Assembly: GCA_934365945.1 (NCBI GenBank)
Contig: CAKRNE010000004.1
Coordinates: 77,084-141,083 of the forward strand
Length of the DNA stretch: 64,000 nt
Source: an uncultured Agathobacter sp.
GTDB taxonomy: Bacteria; Bacillota; Clostridia; Lachnospirales; Lachnospiraceae
Reading direction: 5' to 3'
This document shows, piece by piece, positions 35,086 through 43,563 of the stretch; position 1 is the stretch's first letter; the number at the start of each line of letters is the position of its first letter. The notes beneath the pieces are model-generated. The model was not told the origin of the DNA, did no database searches, and worked only from the letters and a program-made list of their open reading frames with translations. A program made the translations under genes and the position numbers.

Positions 35086-35114
35086 ATTATAACAAACATA
35101 TGTTCTAAAAGCAA
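35086..35114 (-). promoter_or_regulatory. Promoter of the toxin mRNA (TTGCTT-17-TATAAT)
   Basis: Minus strand: TTGCTT at 35109-35114, a 17-base spacer, and TATAAT at 35086-35091. The transcript starts close to GGTGCTACCC, the block shared with the antitoxin RNA. Confidence 0.7.
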
Positions 35115-35177
35115 GACAAAATTGAATATTTCGACATTTTACACACTCATTTTTATCAGGGAAGGAGATGAGCAAGC

Positions 35178-36869
35178 ATGACCGAATCACTTAAACTACC
35201 AGTGGGAATAGAAAGCTTTGAGGAGATCCGTTCAGACGGATATTATTATGTCGATAAGACAAAGCTGATTGAACAGTTGGGTGACAGCCGTGGAAAAGTC
35301 AATCTTTTTACCAGACCGCGTCGTTTTGGCAAGACTCTCAACATGAGTATGCTCAAATCTTTCTTTGAAATTGGAGCAGCTTCTGAATTATTTGAGGGTC
35401 TTTATATATCGCACAACAAAAAATTGTGTGATGATAATATGGGCAAGTATCCTGTGATATTTCTGTCGTTGAAAAATGTTGAGGGGCTAGATTTTCAGGC
35501 TGCAAAGTATCAGATGATAGAGATAATTGCAAAGGAAGCTAAGAGATTTGCATATTTGAAGCAGAGTGACAGGCTGGATATTGACGATAAGTCGGCATAT
35601 GCTTCTTTAATCCGATTAGAGGATGGCAGATATGAAATGAGAGATGAGGCACTGTATGCTTCGCTTCAAACTTTATCTGAGCTGTTATATAAGCACCATT
35701 GCAGAAAAACGGTTATTTTAATAGATGAATATGATGTTCCGCTGGATAAGGCATTTCAGAATGGCTATTATAAAGAGATGGTTTCTTTGATACGTGCAAT
35801 ATTCGGAAAAGCATTAAAGACAAATGAGGCATTGGATTTTGCTGTATTAACAGGTTGTCTTCGTGTTTCAAAAGAAGGTGTTTTTACAAGATTTGACGAA
35901 CACTTTGGATTTACGGATGAGGAAGTAGAGCATTTGCTGGCATTTTATCATGTGGAAAACAGGTTTGCAGAGACAAAGGAATGGTATGATGGTTATCATT
36001 TCGGAAATGTTGATGTATATTGTCCATGGGATGTAATCAATCATGTTGACCGAATAAAAGATGATCCAATGGTCGGACCGGAAGCGTATTGGATTAATAC
36101 AAGCGGAAATGAGCTCGTCAAGAGGTTTATAGATAAAGCCGGTAAGACAACCAGAGATGAAATTGAGCGTTTGATTGCGGGAGAAGCAATAGACAAGCAA
36201 ATCCGTCTGGATATGACCTATGACGAAATAGACAATAATATCGATAATCTATGGAGTGTCCTGTTTACAACAGGTTATCTGACATATACAAAGATAAGTG
36301 AGGACAAAAAATATAGCCTTGTAATTCCGAATAGGGAGATTAAAGAGGTATTTAAGCTGCAGATACAGGAGTGGTTCAGGAATAAAATATTTTCCAATAC
36401 CGAGCAGTTGCAGGACTTTTGGAAGGCTTTCAAAGAGGGAAATACACAGATAATGGAAATGTATTTAAACAAGGTGCTGAGCAATTCGGTGAGCGTTTTT
36501 GACACAAAAGCGCGAAATGAGGAAAAGGAAAGCTCCTATCATAATCTGCTTATTGGTATTTTGAGCGGCAATGAGGACTGGCTGGTAAAGTCAAATGTTG
36601 AGGCTGGCGAGGGCTTTGCAGATATTATTGTGGAGACAGATGATCCGGATGAAGGAATTATTGCGGAGCTTAAATACACAAAGGATTTTAAAGCTATGGA
36701 AAAATCCTGTGAAAAGGCTCTGAAACAGATAAAGGATAGAAGATATCAGGAATATCTGTTAAATGATGACAGACAGAATATCATGTATTATGGAATTGCA
36801 TTTTGCAGGAAGAGATGCAAAGTGCTTGTAGAGAGATATAATGGAGATAGTGAACCAGATAAAGCGTAA
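35178..36869 (+). CDS. AAA-ATPase-like / PD-(D/E)XK nuclease family protein (DUF1703 type)
   Basis: 563 residues. The start ESFEEIRSDGYYYVDKTKLIEQL followed by FTRPRRFGKTLNMSML is the hallmark of the AAA_ATPase-like family with a variant P-loop (RRFGKT). Walker B is TVILIDEYDVPLDKAF. The last third carries a PD-(D/E)XK pattern, GFADIIVETDDPDEGIIAELKYTK. Hundreds of paralogues occur in gut Bacteroidetes and Firmicutes. Their function is unproven; defence or transposon-related roles have been suggested. Its place beside toxin-antitoxin remnants and insertion-element pieces fits an accessory island. AAGGAGATG precedes the ATG. Confidence 0.85.
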   Translation: MTESLKLPVGIESFEEIRSDGYYYVDKTKLIEQLGDSRGKVNLFTRPRRFGKTLNMSMLKSFFEIGAASELFEGLYISHNKKLCDDNMGKYPVIFLSLKNVEGLDFQAAKYQMIEIIAKEAKRFAYLKQSDRLDIDDKSAYASLIRLEDGRYEMRDEALYASLQTLSELLYKHHCRKTVILIDEYDVPLDKAFQNGYYKEMVSLIRAIFGKALKTNEALDFAVLTGCLRVSKEGVFTRFDEHFGFTDEEVEHLLAFYHVENRFAETKEWYDGYHFGNVDVYCPWDVINHVDRIKDDPMVGPEAYWINTSGNELVKRFIDKAGKTTRDEIERLIAGEAIDKQIRLDMTYDEIDNNIDNLWSVLFTTGYLTYTKISEDKKYSLVIPNREIKEVFKLQIQEWFRNKIFSNTEQLQDFWKAFKEGNTQIMEMYLNKVLSNSVSVFDTKARNEEKESSYHNLLIGILSGNEDWLVKSNVEAGEGFADIIVETDDPDEGIIAELKYTKDFKAMEKSCEKALKQIKDRRYQEYLLNDDRQNIMYYGIAFCRKRCKVLVERYNGDSEPDKA

Positions 36870-36893
36870 CTCCGAAGAAATTGCCTGATGTAT

Positions 36894-36947
36894 AGAGAAG
36901 CTGTTTAGATACTGTAAAATTATGCACATGAAACACTGAAAAATGGA
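36894..36947 (+). repeat. Palindromic repeat element, copy D (left stump)
   Basis: 54 bases nearly identical to the left inner arm of copy C (AGAGAAGCTGTTTAGATACT, then ATTATGCACATGAAACAC). The match stops at the first base of the mini-IS at 36949, and the right half of the palindrome is absent. This dates the repeat as older than the mini-IS insertion or an associated deletion. Confidence 0.8.
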
Positions 36948-36948
36948 A

Positions 36949-37390
36949 GGGGCTGTAAAAAAATTCCCCTAGAAAAAAAATCGCCCATAACCGTGAGGTC
37001 TGAGCGATTTTTTGGTATAATTAATTATGCTACTAACTAACAATACCAATGGTAATTATACTATGCGTCAGCTGAAATTACCATTAGAAATCGAAAAATT
37101 GATCGATATTTCTGATCCGGTATATACTTTTTGTGATGCTCAAAAACTTCTTAAAGTTATACTTTTTGCATTTATGGAAAACGGCATCTGTTAGTTATTC
37201 CAAAACAGATCATGATGCAACTTTCATGCGTTTAAAGCGTGATTACATGGGAAACGATCAGCTACTTCCGGCATACTTTATACCCAAAGATGCAGACTTG
37301 CTTAGAAATAGAAAAGTTAATACAAAGAAACGCCAAAACCGACATTTGCCGGAATTGGCGTTTCTTATATTAGGGACTTATTTACAGCCC
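36949..37390 (+). mobile_element. Internally deleted IS1182-like element (mini-IS), copy 1
   Basis: 442 bases bounded by imperfect terminal inverted repeats: GGGGCTGTAAAAAAATTCCC at the left, and the right end reads GGGCTGTAAATAAGTCCCTA in reverse complement. Just inside the left end is a hairpin with AAAAATCGC/GCGATTTTT, and before the right end GAAACGCCAA/TTGGCGTTTC. It keeps only the 5' transposase codons. It is 5 bases from the stop of the LacI regulator. No target duplication was seen. Confidence 0.8.
37027..37194 (+). pseudogene. IS1182-family transposase, N-terminal fragment
   Basis: 55 codons: YTMRQLKLPLEIEKLIDISD, then PVYTFCDAQKLLKVILFAFMENGIC and a stop. This matches the DUF772 start of IS1182 transposases, with a deletion between the two blocks. 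The catalytic DDE region is missing. Confidence 0.8.
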
Positions 37391-37395
37391 TTGTT

Positions 37396-38415
37396 TTATG
37401 TCAGTGGTCTGGTGCTTTCTCCCTGGATGATAACAGGAAGCGTTGTATAGCTTTGGATGAGAAGTTCCGGGTTCTGAAGCTTACGGATCATCATGGAGCC
37501 TGCCTGCACACCGGTATCATAGACATTGATGTCTACAATGGTAAGCTGTGGGTCGATGATGCTGGAATATGGGTAGACGTCAAAGGTAAGTATGGCAATA
37601 TCATCCGGGATGGAAAGCTGCCGGTCTTTGACGGCCTGGATGATACCTAATGCGAGGGTGTTATTTTCACATACAATAGCGCGAGGCGGTACAGGCTGTG
37701 TCAGCATATCAGAAGTAACAGAATAAGCGTGCTGGCAGCTGGAATCGGTATTTCCGATACGGGCAGCCGGAATGTGAAAGCCTCTGTCTAACATGCCTGC
37801 CATAAATCCTTTTTGACGCTGGGCAGAAATATAATCGGTTTTGCGCTCTCCGATAAAGGCGACATCTGTATAACCACAGGCTATCATGTGGGCAGCGGCA
37901 TATTCACCGGCAAGGGCGTGGTTGGTATCTACCCAGCATAAGCGGCTTTCAAAACTCGGATGCCCAATGATAATGTGTGGAAAGCCTGCATCCAGAATAA
38001 GATTTGCAATTTCTTTATTAATGGCAGAACCGTGGATGATAAGACCATCGGAGGAACCGCTTGTGATAACTTCACTGACTTTTTCTCCAGGATAGTGTTC
38101 TTCAGAAGTGTTGACAAGCGTCAGGGAATAGTTGTTTTCGGACAAGGTATGGTGTACGCCGCACATAATGTCAAACATATGCGGATTCCGATAAGCAGTA
38201 TCTTTCTCCAGATTGGTAAGATAGACAATATTGGAAGTAGCACCTTTTGCAAAGCTTACAGCCCGGGAGTTAGGGGTATAATGAAGCTTTTCAATTGCTG
38301 CATGAACCTTTTCCACAGTGGCTGGGGATATGGTGGTCCAGTGATTTAAAACTTTAGAAACAGTGGATTTGGAAACACCGGCTTCATTGGCAACATCATT
38401 GATGGTAACAGACAT
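37396..38415 (-). CDS. LacI-family regulator of the maltodextrin cluster
   Basis: 339 residues from ATG 38415, which follows AGGAGG; the longer upstream frame runs through the promoter and is not coding. The LacI helix-turn-helix is complete: VTINDVANEAGVSKSTVSKVLNHWTTISPATVEKV with a hinge helix (YTPNSRAVSF). The sugar-binding core follows (IVYLTNLEKD, DGLIIHGSAI, CENNTLALGIIQAV, ILTFDVYPYSSI). It is divergent from the SBP gene and should bind the two CGGTTTCCTAA operators, one of which sits inside its own promoter. A MalR-like role, released by maltose or maltodextrin, is inferred. Confidence 0.9.
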   Translation of the reverse strand: MSVTINDVANEAGVSKSTVSKVLNHWTTISPATVEKVHAAIEKLHYTPNSRAVSFAKGATSNIVYLTNLEKDTAYRNPHMFDIMCGVHHTLSENNYSLTLVNTSEEHYPGEKVSEVITSGSSDGLIIHGSAINKEIANLILDAGFPHIIIGHPSFESRLCWVDTNHALAGEYAAAHMIACGYTDVAFIGERKTDYISAQRQKGFMAGMLDRGFHIPAARIGNTDSSCQHAYSVTSDMLTQPVPPRAIVCENNTLALGIIQAVKDRQLSIPDDIAILTFDVYPYSSIIDPQLTIVDINVYDTGVQAGSMMIRKLQNPELLIQSYTTLPVIIQGESTRPLT

Positions 38416-38451
38416 AAAATACCTCCTGAAAAAATGTATAAATTTAAAAAT

Positions 38452-38480
38452 ATAGTATAGCGGTTTCCTAACAAAGTCAA
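38452..38480 (-). promoter_or_regulatory. Promoter of the LacI-family regulator with operator in its spacer
   Basis: Minus strand: TTGACT at 38475-38480, a 17-base spacer, and TACTAT at 38452-38457. The operator half CGGTTTCCTAA (38461-38471) fills the spacer, so the regulator should repress itself. Confidence 0.7.
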
Positions 38481-38600
38481 TCGTTTTTGACAAATAAACA
38501 TTGTAAATAAAGGGAAAAAGTGATAAATATAGACTTAGCAAGAGGAACCAATTGCATGAAAAAAAATAAAATAAAGAAAACGGTTTCCTAAAGAAACCGG
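38461..38600. promoter_or_regulatory. Paired LacI-type operators exactly 120 bp apart
   Basis: CGGTTTCCTAA is present at 38461-38471 and again at 38581-38591. The second is half of a full palindrome CGGTTTCCTAAAGAAACCGG (38581-38600), located 18 bases before the SBP start. A plausible + strand promoter between them is TTGTAA (38501-38506), 17 bases, TAAATA (38524-38529). The spacing suits looping. Confidence 0.72.
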
Positions 38601-38617
38601 AAAACGGAGGTATTTTT

Positions 38618-39868
38618 ATGAAGAAAAGGGTGTTGAGTCTGTTGCTCTGTACCGCAATGACAATCGGCACATTATCCGGTTGTGGAAAAGAAGCAGGAAA
38701 GACTAAAGAAGTACTTGGAAATGATGCAGAGGATGAAATGACAGAAGTAAAAATCTGGCATGATGGGGATGAGAATATCATGCAGACCATTGCGGATTGT
38801 GCGAATGGGAAACTGGCAGAGGATAATATCAAGGTTACCTTTGAAAAGAAGAGCGGTCTGACCGACCAGCTTCAGTTATATGGAAATGATGAATCCAACG
38901 GACCGGATATGTATCTTTATGCACATGATTCATTGGGAACATTTGCAGAAATGGGGATTTTAGCTCCGATTACGGATGTTATCAGTGAGGATGTAATGGC
39001 GGATTTATTACCGATGACCGTAGAAGCAGGTAATTATAAGGATACCCAGTACCTGATGCCGGTTTATTATGAGACATTGCTCTTTATGTATAATAAGGCA
39101 AAATGGGAAGGTGATGTGCCGGAAACAACAGATGAACTGTATGATTATATGGTAGCGCATACCGATGTGGATGCAGGAACTTATGCGCTGGTAAATCAGC
39201 ATTCTACCGCATACAATGTGGCACCTGTGATCAATGGTTTTGGTGGATATATTATTGATAAAGATGCAAATCCTGGATTAAATACACAGGAAACCAAGGA
39301 TGCTATCGCATACAATCAGAAATTTGCAGCATTGGAGGCAGATGGAGATTACAACACAGTAACTGCATTATTCAATGAAGGCCAGGCAGCAGCAATCATC
39401 GGTGGACCATGGCTGGTATCCGGAATCAAGGCAGCGGGCATTGACCTTGGTATTAAATCCTTATCGGATTTTAAACTTCCGAATGGAAACGGACTGGCAC
39501 CATATTCAGGTGTACAGAGCATTGGTGTCTTAAAATATGCAGCAGAAAATAAGAAAGAAGCAATTGCAAAAGTATTAGAGACAATTGCAAGTCCGGAAGT
39601 AGGTATTGCACTGGCGAATAAATCAAACTGTGCACCGGCAAACAGCAAAGCATATGATGATGCAGATGTTGCTGCAAATGAGATGATTATGGCAATGAAA
39701 GCAACTGCAGAAACTGCACAGCCTATGCCAAACATTCCGCAGATGAGCGTTATGTGGGGTCCGGCAGAAGCATTTTTGGCGGCAGTCAACAAATCCGGGG
39801 AGGATATTGATACTGCAGCAGAAACTTATCAGCAGGAGGCATTGGATGCTATTGCAGATATGCAGTAA
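38618..39868 (+). CDS. Maltodextrin ABC transporter substrate-binding lipoprotein
   Basis: 416 residues. The signal peptide MKKRVLSLLLCTAMTIG runs to a lipobox LSGC. The mature part is a type 1 solute-binding protein (MalE class): EVKIWHDGDENIMQTIADCANG, MPVYYETLLFMYNKAKWEG, a NEGQAAAIIGGPWLVSGIKAAG block, and PQMSVMWGPAEAFLAAV near the end. It captures malto-oligosaccharides outside the cell for the two permeases that follow. No ATPase is encoded here; a shared MsmK-type ATPase elsewhere would be needed. The start is ATG 38618 after AACGGAGG. Confidence 0.88.
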   Translation: MKKRVLSLLLCTAMTIGTLSGCGKEAGKTKEVLGNDAEDEMTEVKIWHDGDENIMQTIADCANGKLAEDNIKVTFEKKSGLTDQLQLYGNDESNGPDMYLYAHDSLGTFAEMGILAPITDVISEDVMADLLPMTVEAGNYKDTQYLMPVYYETLLFMYNKAKWEGDVPETTDELYDYMVAHTDVDAGTYALVNQHSTAYNVAPVINGFGGYIIDKDANPGLNTQETKDAIAYNQKFAALEADGDYNTVTALFNEGQAAAIIGGPWLVSGIKAAGIDLGIKSLSDFKLPNGNGLAPYSGVQSIGVLKYAAENKKEAIAKVLETIASPEVGIALANKSNCAPANSKAYDDADVAANEMIMAMKATAETAQPMPNIPQMSVMWGPAEAFLAAVNKSGEDIDTAAETYQQEALDAIADMQ

Positions 39869-39889
39869 GAAGGAGTTTATTTAGAAGAA

Positions 39890-40816
39890 ATGAAGAGTAA
39901 AATTAGGAAGAGAAGTGTGTATATGAAGAACAAACGGAAATTAACGCCATGGCTTTACAGTATGCCGGCACTGATATTGATTGGAATGGTTATCGTATTC
40001 CCGATTATTTATACGGGCTATATATCACTGACTAATATGAATCTTTTTCACTGGTCAAATTATGAATTTATCGGACTATCCAACTATAGCAGGGCATTAT
40101 TAAAGGCAGACTCCGGTTTTCTTGGAGCACTGTTTACAACATTACTTTGGACCACATTAAATATGGTGATACAGGTAGTTGTGGCATATTTTATTGCATT
40201 GGGATTTCAAAGAGAAGATTTAAAGGGAAAACGTGTATACAAGACTCTTTTGATGTTCCCGTGGGCAATGCCTGCATATGTGTCCATTCTTTTGTGGAGG
40301 GTAGGCATTTATAACACAGAGTTTGGTCTTCTGAATAAGATTCTGGTGGCACTTGGCTTTGGAAAGGTAAATTTCCTTTCCAACAATGTGCCGGCATTTC
40401 TCTCCTGCATGACTCTAAACCTGTGGATGGCATTGCCGTTTATGATTATGATGATAGACGGTGCACTGTCCAGCATTGACCGCAGCTATTATGAAAGCGC
40501 AGAACTGGATGGAGCAGGTTTCTGGTCAAAGAACATCCATATTACCGTTCCGGCAATGAAAGGAATTATTGCACCGGCGGTTATTATGACGACATTTACC
40601 ACATTTAAGCAGTTTGATATCGTATATCTACTTACGATGCAGAAGGGAGCATATTCAGGGGCAACCTTACAGACCGTAATTACTTATGCACAGCAGAATG
40701 CGTTTGTTTCAAATAACTATGGGCTGTCCTCTGCGGTATCCATTATTATCTTTTTCCTCATCATGGTATTTTCGCTGTTTACCAATCGAGGGGTAAAGGA
40801 GGAAAATTATGACTAA
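39890..40816 (+). CDS. Maltodextrin ABC transporter permease, MalF type
   Basis: 308 residues with six membrane spans. The basic N-terminus (KSKIRKRSVYMKNKRKLTPW) leads into the first span. The EAA loop that contacts the ATPase reads YYESAELDGAGFWSKNIHITVPAMKG, with the conserved E-A/S-A-x-x-D-G-A. An internal ATG at 39923 is an alternative start with a weaker upstream site. It follows the SBP by 21 bases and overlaps the second permease by 8 bases. The pair forms the channel for malto-oligosaccharides. Confidence 0.88.
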   Translation: MKSKIRKRSVYMKNKRKLTPWLYSMPALILIGMVIVFPIIYTGYISLTNMNLFHWSNYEFIGLSNYSRALLKADSGFLGALFTTLLWTTLNMVIQVVVAYFIALGFQREDLKGKRVYKTLLMFPWAMPAYVSILLWRVGIYNTEFGLLNKILVALGFGKVNFLSNNVPAFLSCMTLNLWMALPFMIMMIDGALSSIDRSYYESAELDGAGFWSKNIHITVPAMKGIIAPAVIMTTFTTFKQFDIVYLLTMQKGAYSGATLQTVITYAQQNAFVSNNYGLSSAVSIIIFFLIMVFSLFTNRGVKEENYD

Positions 40817-41654
40817 GAAAAAGAGAAAACAGATTTTACAGCTTAGCGGATTACATATTTTTTATATTATACTGTGTCTGCTGGCACTGGTACCGATTTT
40901 ATATGCGTTGAATCTTTCCTTTGAAAGGGGAGGTGGAGCATTGTCCTCCGGATTATCTTTGTTTCCAAAGGAATTTACACTGGATAATTATAAAAATATA
41001 CTGACGCAGAAGCCGTTTTTGCGGTGGTTTTATAACTCTGCCGTATTAAGCTTCTTTACAATGGTCATTGCTATCGGATTTGCCATGGTGTCATCTTATG
41101 CATTTTCAAGATACCGTTTTAAGGGAAGAAATGGCATTTTAAAATTACTGCTTCTCTTAAATGCATTCCCGCAGATTCTGTCCATGTTTGCATTATTCCG
41201 TCTTTTAAAACAGATGAATATGCTGGATACGAAACTGGGACTGGTGATTATTTATGCGGGAAGCATGTGCATTTTCTCTATCTGGAATATGAAGGGGTAT
41301 TTTGATACCATTCCGATAGAAATCGAAGAAGCATCGAAAATTGACGGTGCATCGGATTTCCAGCTGCTGTGGAAGGTAGTAATGCCGCTGGCTCGTCCGG
41401 CAATCATTGTAACTTCTGTGATGGTACTTATTTTTGTATGGAATGAATATCTGTTTTCCACAACATTTCTACTGAATGAAAACAGTTATACACTGGCAGG
41501 TGGATTATATCAGTTACAGTCCAACGATTACACCAGAAGCTGGGGAATGTTCTCCGCAGCCGCTATCCTGGTATCTGTTCCGGTGCTGATTATTTTCTTC
41601 TGTATACAAAAGTATATGGTATCCGGTCTTACTGCAGGTGGTGTGAAAGGATAG
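40809..41654 (+). CDS. Maltodextrin ABC transporter permease, MalG type
   Basis: 281 residues, six spans. The EAA loop is IEIEEASKIDGASDFQLLWKVVMPLARPA, the classic binding-protein-dependent transport signature. AFPQILSMFALFRLLKQMNML and the C-terminal VSGLTAGGVKG are typical MalG features. It is coupled to MalF by an 8-base overlap, with GGAGGAAAATT upstream. The glycosidase gene starts 8 bases after its stop. Confidence 0.9.
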   Translation: MTKKKRKQILQLSGLHIFYIILCLLALVPILYALNLSFERGGGALSSGLSLFPKEFTLDNYKNILTQKPFLRWFYNSAVLSFFTMVIAIGFAMVSSYAFSRYRFKGRNGILKLLLLLNAFPQILSMFALFRLLKQMNMLDTKLGLVIIYAGSMCIFSIWNMKGYFDTIPIEIEEASKIDGASDFQLLWKVVMPLARPAIIVTSVMVLIFVWNEYLFSTTFLLNENSYTLAGGLYQLQSNDYTRSWGMFSAAAILVSVPVLIIFFCIQKYMVSGLTAGGVKG

Positions 41655-41661
41655 AAATAAA

Positions 41662-43428
41662 ATGGAAAAAGAAGCAATTTTGCATATTCCACTGTCACAA
41701 TTTGCTTTTGCAGAAAAAGAAGACCGGCTGGTAATAAGAATCCGTTGTAAAAAGGGCGATTTAAAACGGTGCGTGCTGCTTTGGGGAGACCGGGTGGCAA
41801 TGGAAGAGCCACTTCCGGTGAAACAAAGTGAAATGGAACATGTGGCATCCGATATGCTTTATGATTATTATGAAGTTAAGATTACGTCTCCGTATACCAG
41901 GGTATGCTATTATTTCCGGTTAGAGGACGATACAGAAAGCCTTTATTATTATGGAAGAGGATTTGCAGAGAAACTGTCCTGTGGCAGGGCAGAATATTTC
42001 CAGTTTCCATATATTAGAAGAGAGGATATTTTAGATATCCCGGAGTGGGCAGAAAACATTGTTATGTATCATATTTTCCCGGACAGTTTTGCAAATGACA
42101 GACGGGAACTGACGGAAAAAGCAACAAGGCATATGCTTTTGCCGGATGAAAAAAGCGACAGCAATGGAAAAATTTTACCGGATCGGATTTGCAAGAATCA
42201 TCTGGGTGGTACACTGAAAGGAATTTGTGAAAACCTTGACTATATCGAAAAGCTTGGAATTAACTGCATTTATCTGAATCCGATTTTTGAAGCAGCGTCT
42301 TATCATAAATATGATACCATTGACTATTTTGAAATCGACCCCTGTCTTGGAAATAAAGCGGATTTAAAAGAACTGGTGCAGCAGTGCCACAAGAGAGGAA
42401 TCCGGGTTATTTTAGATGGAGTATTTAATCATTGTGGAGCAGATTTTTTTGCATTCCGGGATGTGCGGCAGAAGGGAAAAGCATCAAGATATTATAACTG
42501 GTTTTATTACCTGCCGGAAACGATACAGTACGCTGATCCGCCAAATTATGAGGCGTTTGCCTATGTAAAGGAAATGCCAAAGCTTAATACCGGAAATCCT
42601 GAAGTGGTGGAGTACCTTTGCAATGTTGGAACTTACTGGATTCGGGAAGCAGATATTGACGGCTGGCGCTTGGATGTGGCAAATGAAATCAATCATGAAT
42701 TCTGGAGAGCCTTCCGTCATGCGGTGAGAGCGGTAAAAGAGGATATATTTCTAATAGGCGAAATCTGGGAAGAAGCAGGCATCTGGCTTCAGGGAGACCA
42801 ATTTGATTCTACGATGAATTATACTTTTTCTTATCTGTGCCGGGATTTTTTTGGAAAGGGAGAACTTTCGGTCAGTGAATTTGATGCCCAGATGCAGCGG
42901 ATGATTTACCGCTACCCATGGCAGGTGAGCCTGGCACAGATGAATTTTCTGGATTCCCATGATATTCCGAGATTTTTAAGCTATTGCAATGGAAATAGAA
43001 AGAGAATGGAGCTGGCATTTTTCTATCTCTTTATGGGAGTGGGCGTGCCATCGGTATTCTACGGGGATGAAGTGTATATCGAGGGAATGAAAGAACTGGA
43101 GTATCGGGCAGCCATGGACTGGCAGGCAGTAATGGAGCAGCAGGCAGAAAACAACAGATTACAGGGAAATCTGGCAGAGAAGTTCAGCTGCTGGATTGCA
43201 CTCCGAAAAGAGCATGTGGCATTACGCAAGGGCAATTACCGGACAATTTACTGCAATGATATGATGGGAGTATATGTATTTTTACGTAGTTTTGGGGACG
43301 ACAAAGTCCTGGTATTTTTAAATACCGGCACCGGCAGTGTAACACTGACATCAGTGGAGGTTCCGCAGCTGCAGGAAAAAAGGATAATTCTTTCTTCTTG
43401 TGAGGGAAAGCTTTTGGTTGTTTTGTAA
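41662..43428 (+). CDS. GH13 neopullulanase/cyclomaltodextrinase-like alpha-glucosidase
   Basis: 588 residues, cytoplasmic (no signal). Residues about 1-115 form a CBM34-like N-terminal domain, as in neopullulanases. The GH13 barrel has region I DGVFNHCG, region II DGWRLDVANEIN (nucleophile Asp), region III IGEIWEEA (acid/base Glu) and region IV FLDSHDI. It should hydrolyse imported maltodextrins, cyclodextrins or pullulan fragments. It is last in the operon. In the same cell, GlgP (25945) can phosphorolyse the linear products. No clear terminator was found in the 135 bases before the second mini-IS. Confidence 0.92.
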   Translation: MEKEAILHIPLSQFAFAEKEDRLVIRIRCKKGDLKRCVLLWGDRVAMEEPLPVKQSEMEHVASDMLYDYYEVKITSPYTRVCYYFRLEDDTESLYYYGRGFAEKLSCGRAEYFQFPYIRREDILDIPEWAENIVMYHIFPDSFANDRRELTEKATRHMLLPDEKSDSNGKILPDRICKNHLGGTLKGICENLDYIEKLGINCIYLNPIFEAASYHKYDTIDYFEIDPCLGNKADLKELVQQCHKRGIRVILDGVFNHCGADFFAFRDVRQKGKASRYYNWFYYLPETIQYADPPNYEAFAYVKEMPKLNTGNPEVVEYLCNVGTYWIREADIDGWRLDVANEINHEFWRAFRHAVRAVKEDIFLIGEIWEEAGIWLQGDQFDSTMNYTFSYLCRDFFGKGELSVSEFDAQMQRMIYRYPWQVSLAQMNFLDSHDIPRFLSYCNGNRKRMELAFFYLFMGVGVPSVFYGDEVYIEGMKELEYRAAMDWQAVMEQQAENNRLQGNLAEKFSCWIALRKEHVALRKGNYRTIYCNDMMGVYVFLRSFGDDKVLVFLNTGTGSVTLTSVEVPQLQEKRIILSSCEGKLLVVL

Positions 43429-43563
43429 AACAAAAGATATTTCTATAAATAGTACCGTTCCTTAAAAAGATAAGTGACATCTTTACATACTTGTGCTATG
43501 CTTTTGAAAAGAATACATGAAAGACAAATGGGGAATGGATGAATAAAAGAGAGGTTTAAGAAT

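Noticed and set aside
36949..37390. Target-site duplication around mini-IS copy 1
   Set aside because: Flanks (..ATGGAA and TTGTTT..) do not match; none is seen around copy 2 either.
37396..38832. Longer version of the LacI regulator starting near 38832
   Set aside because: The extra 139 residues cross the divergent SBP gene start, both operators and the promoter; the ATG at 38415 has AGGAGG and begins the helix-turn-helix.
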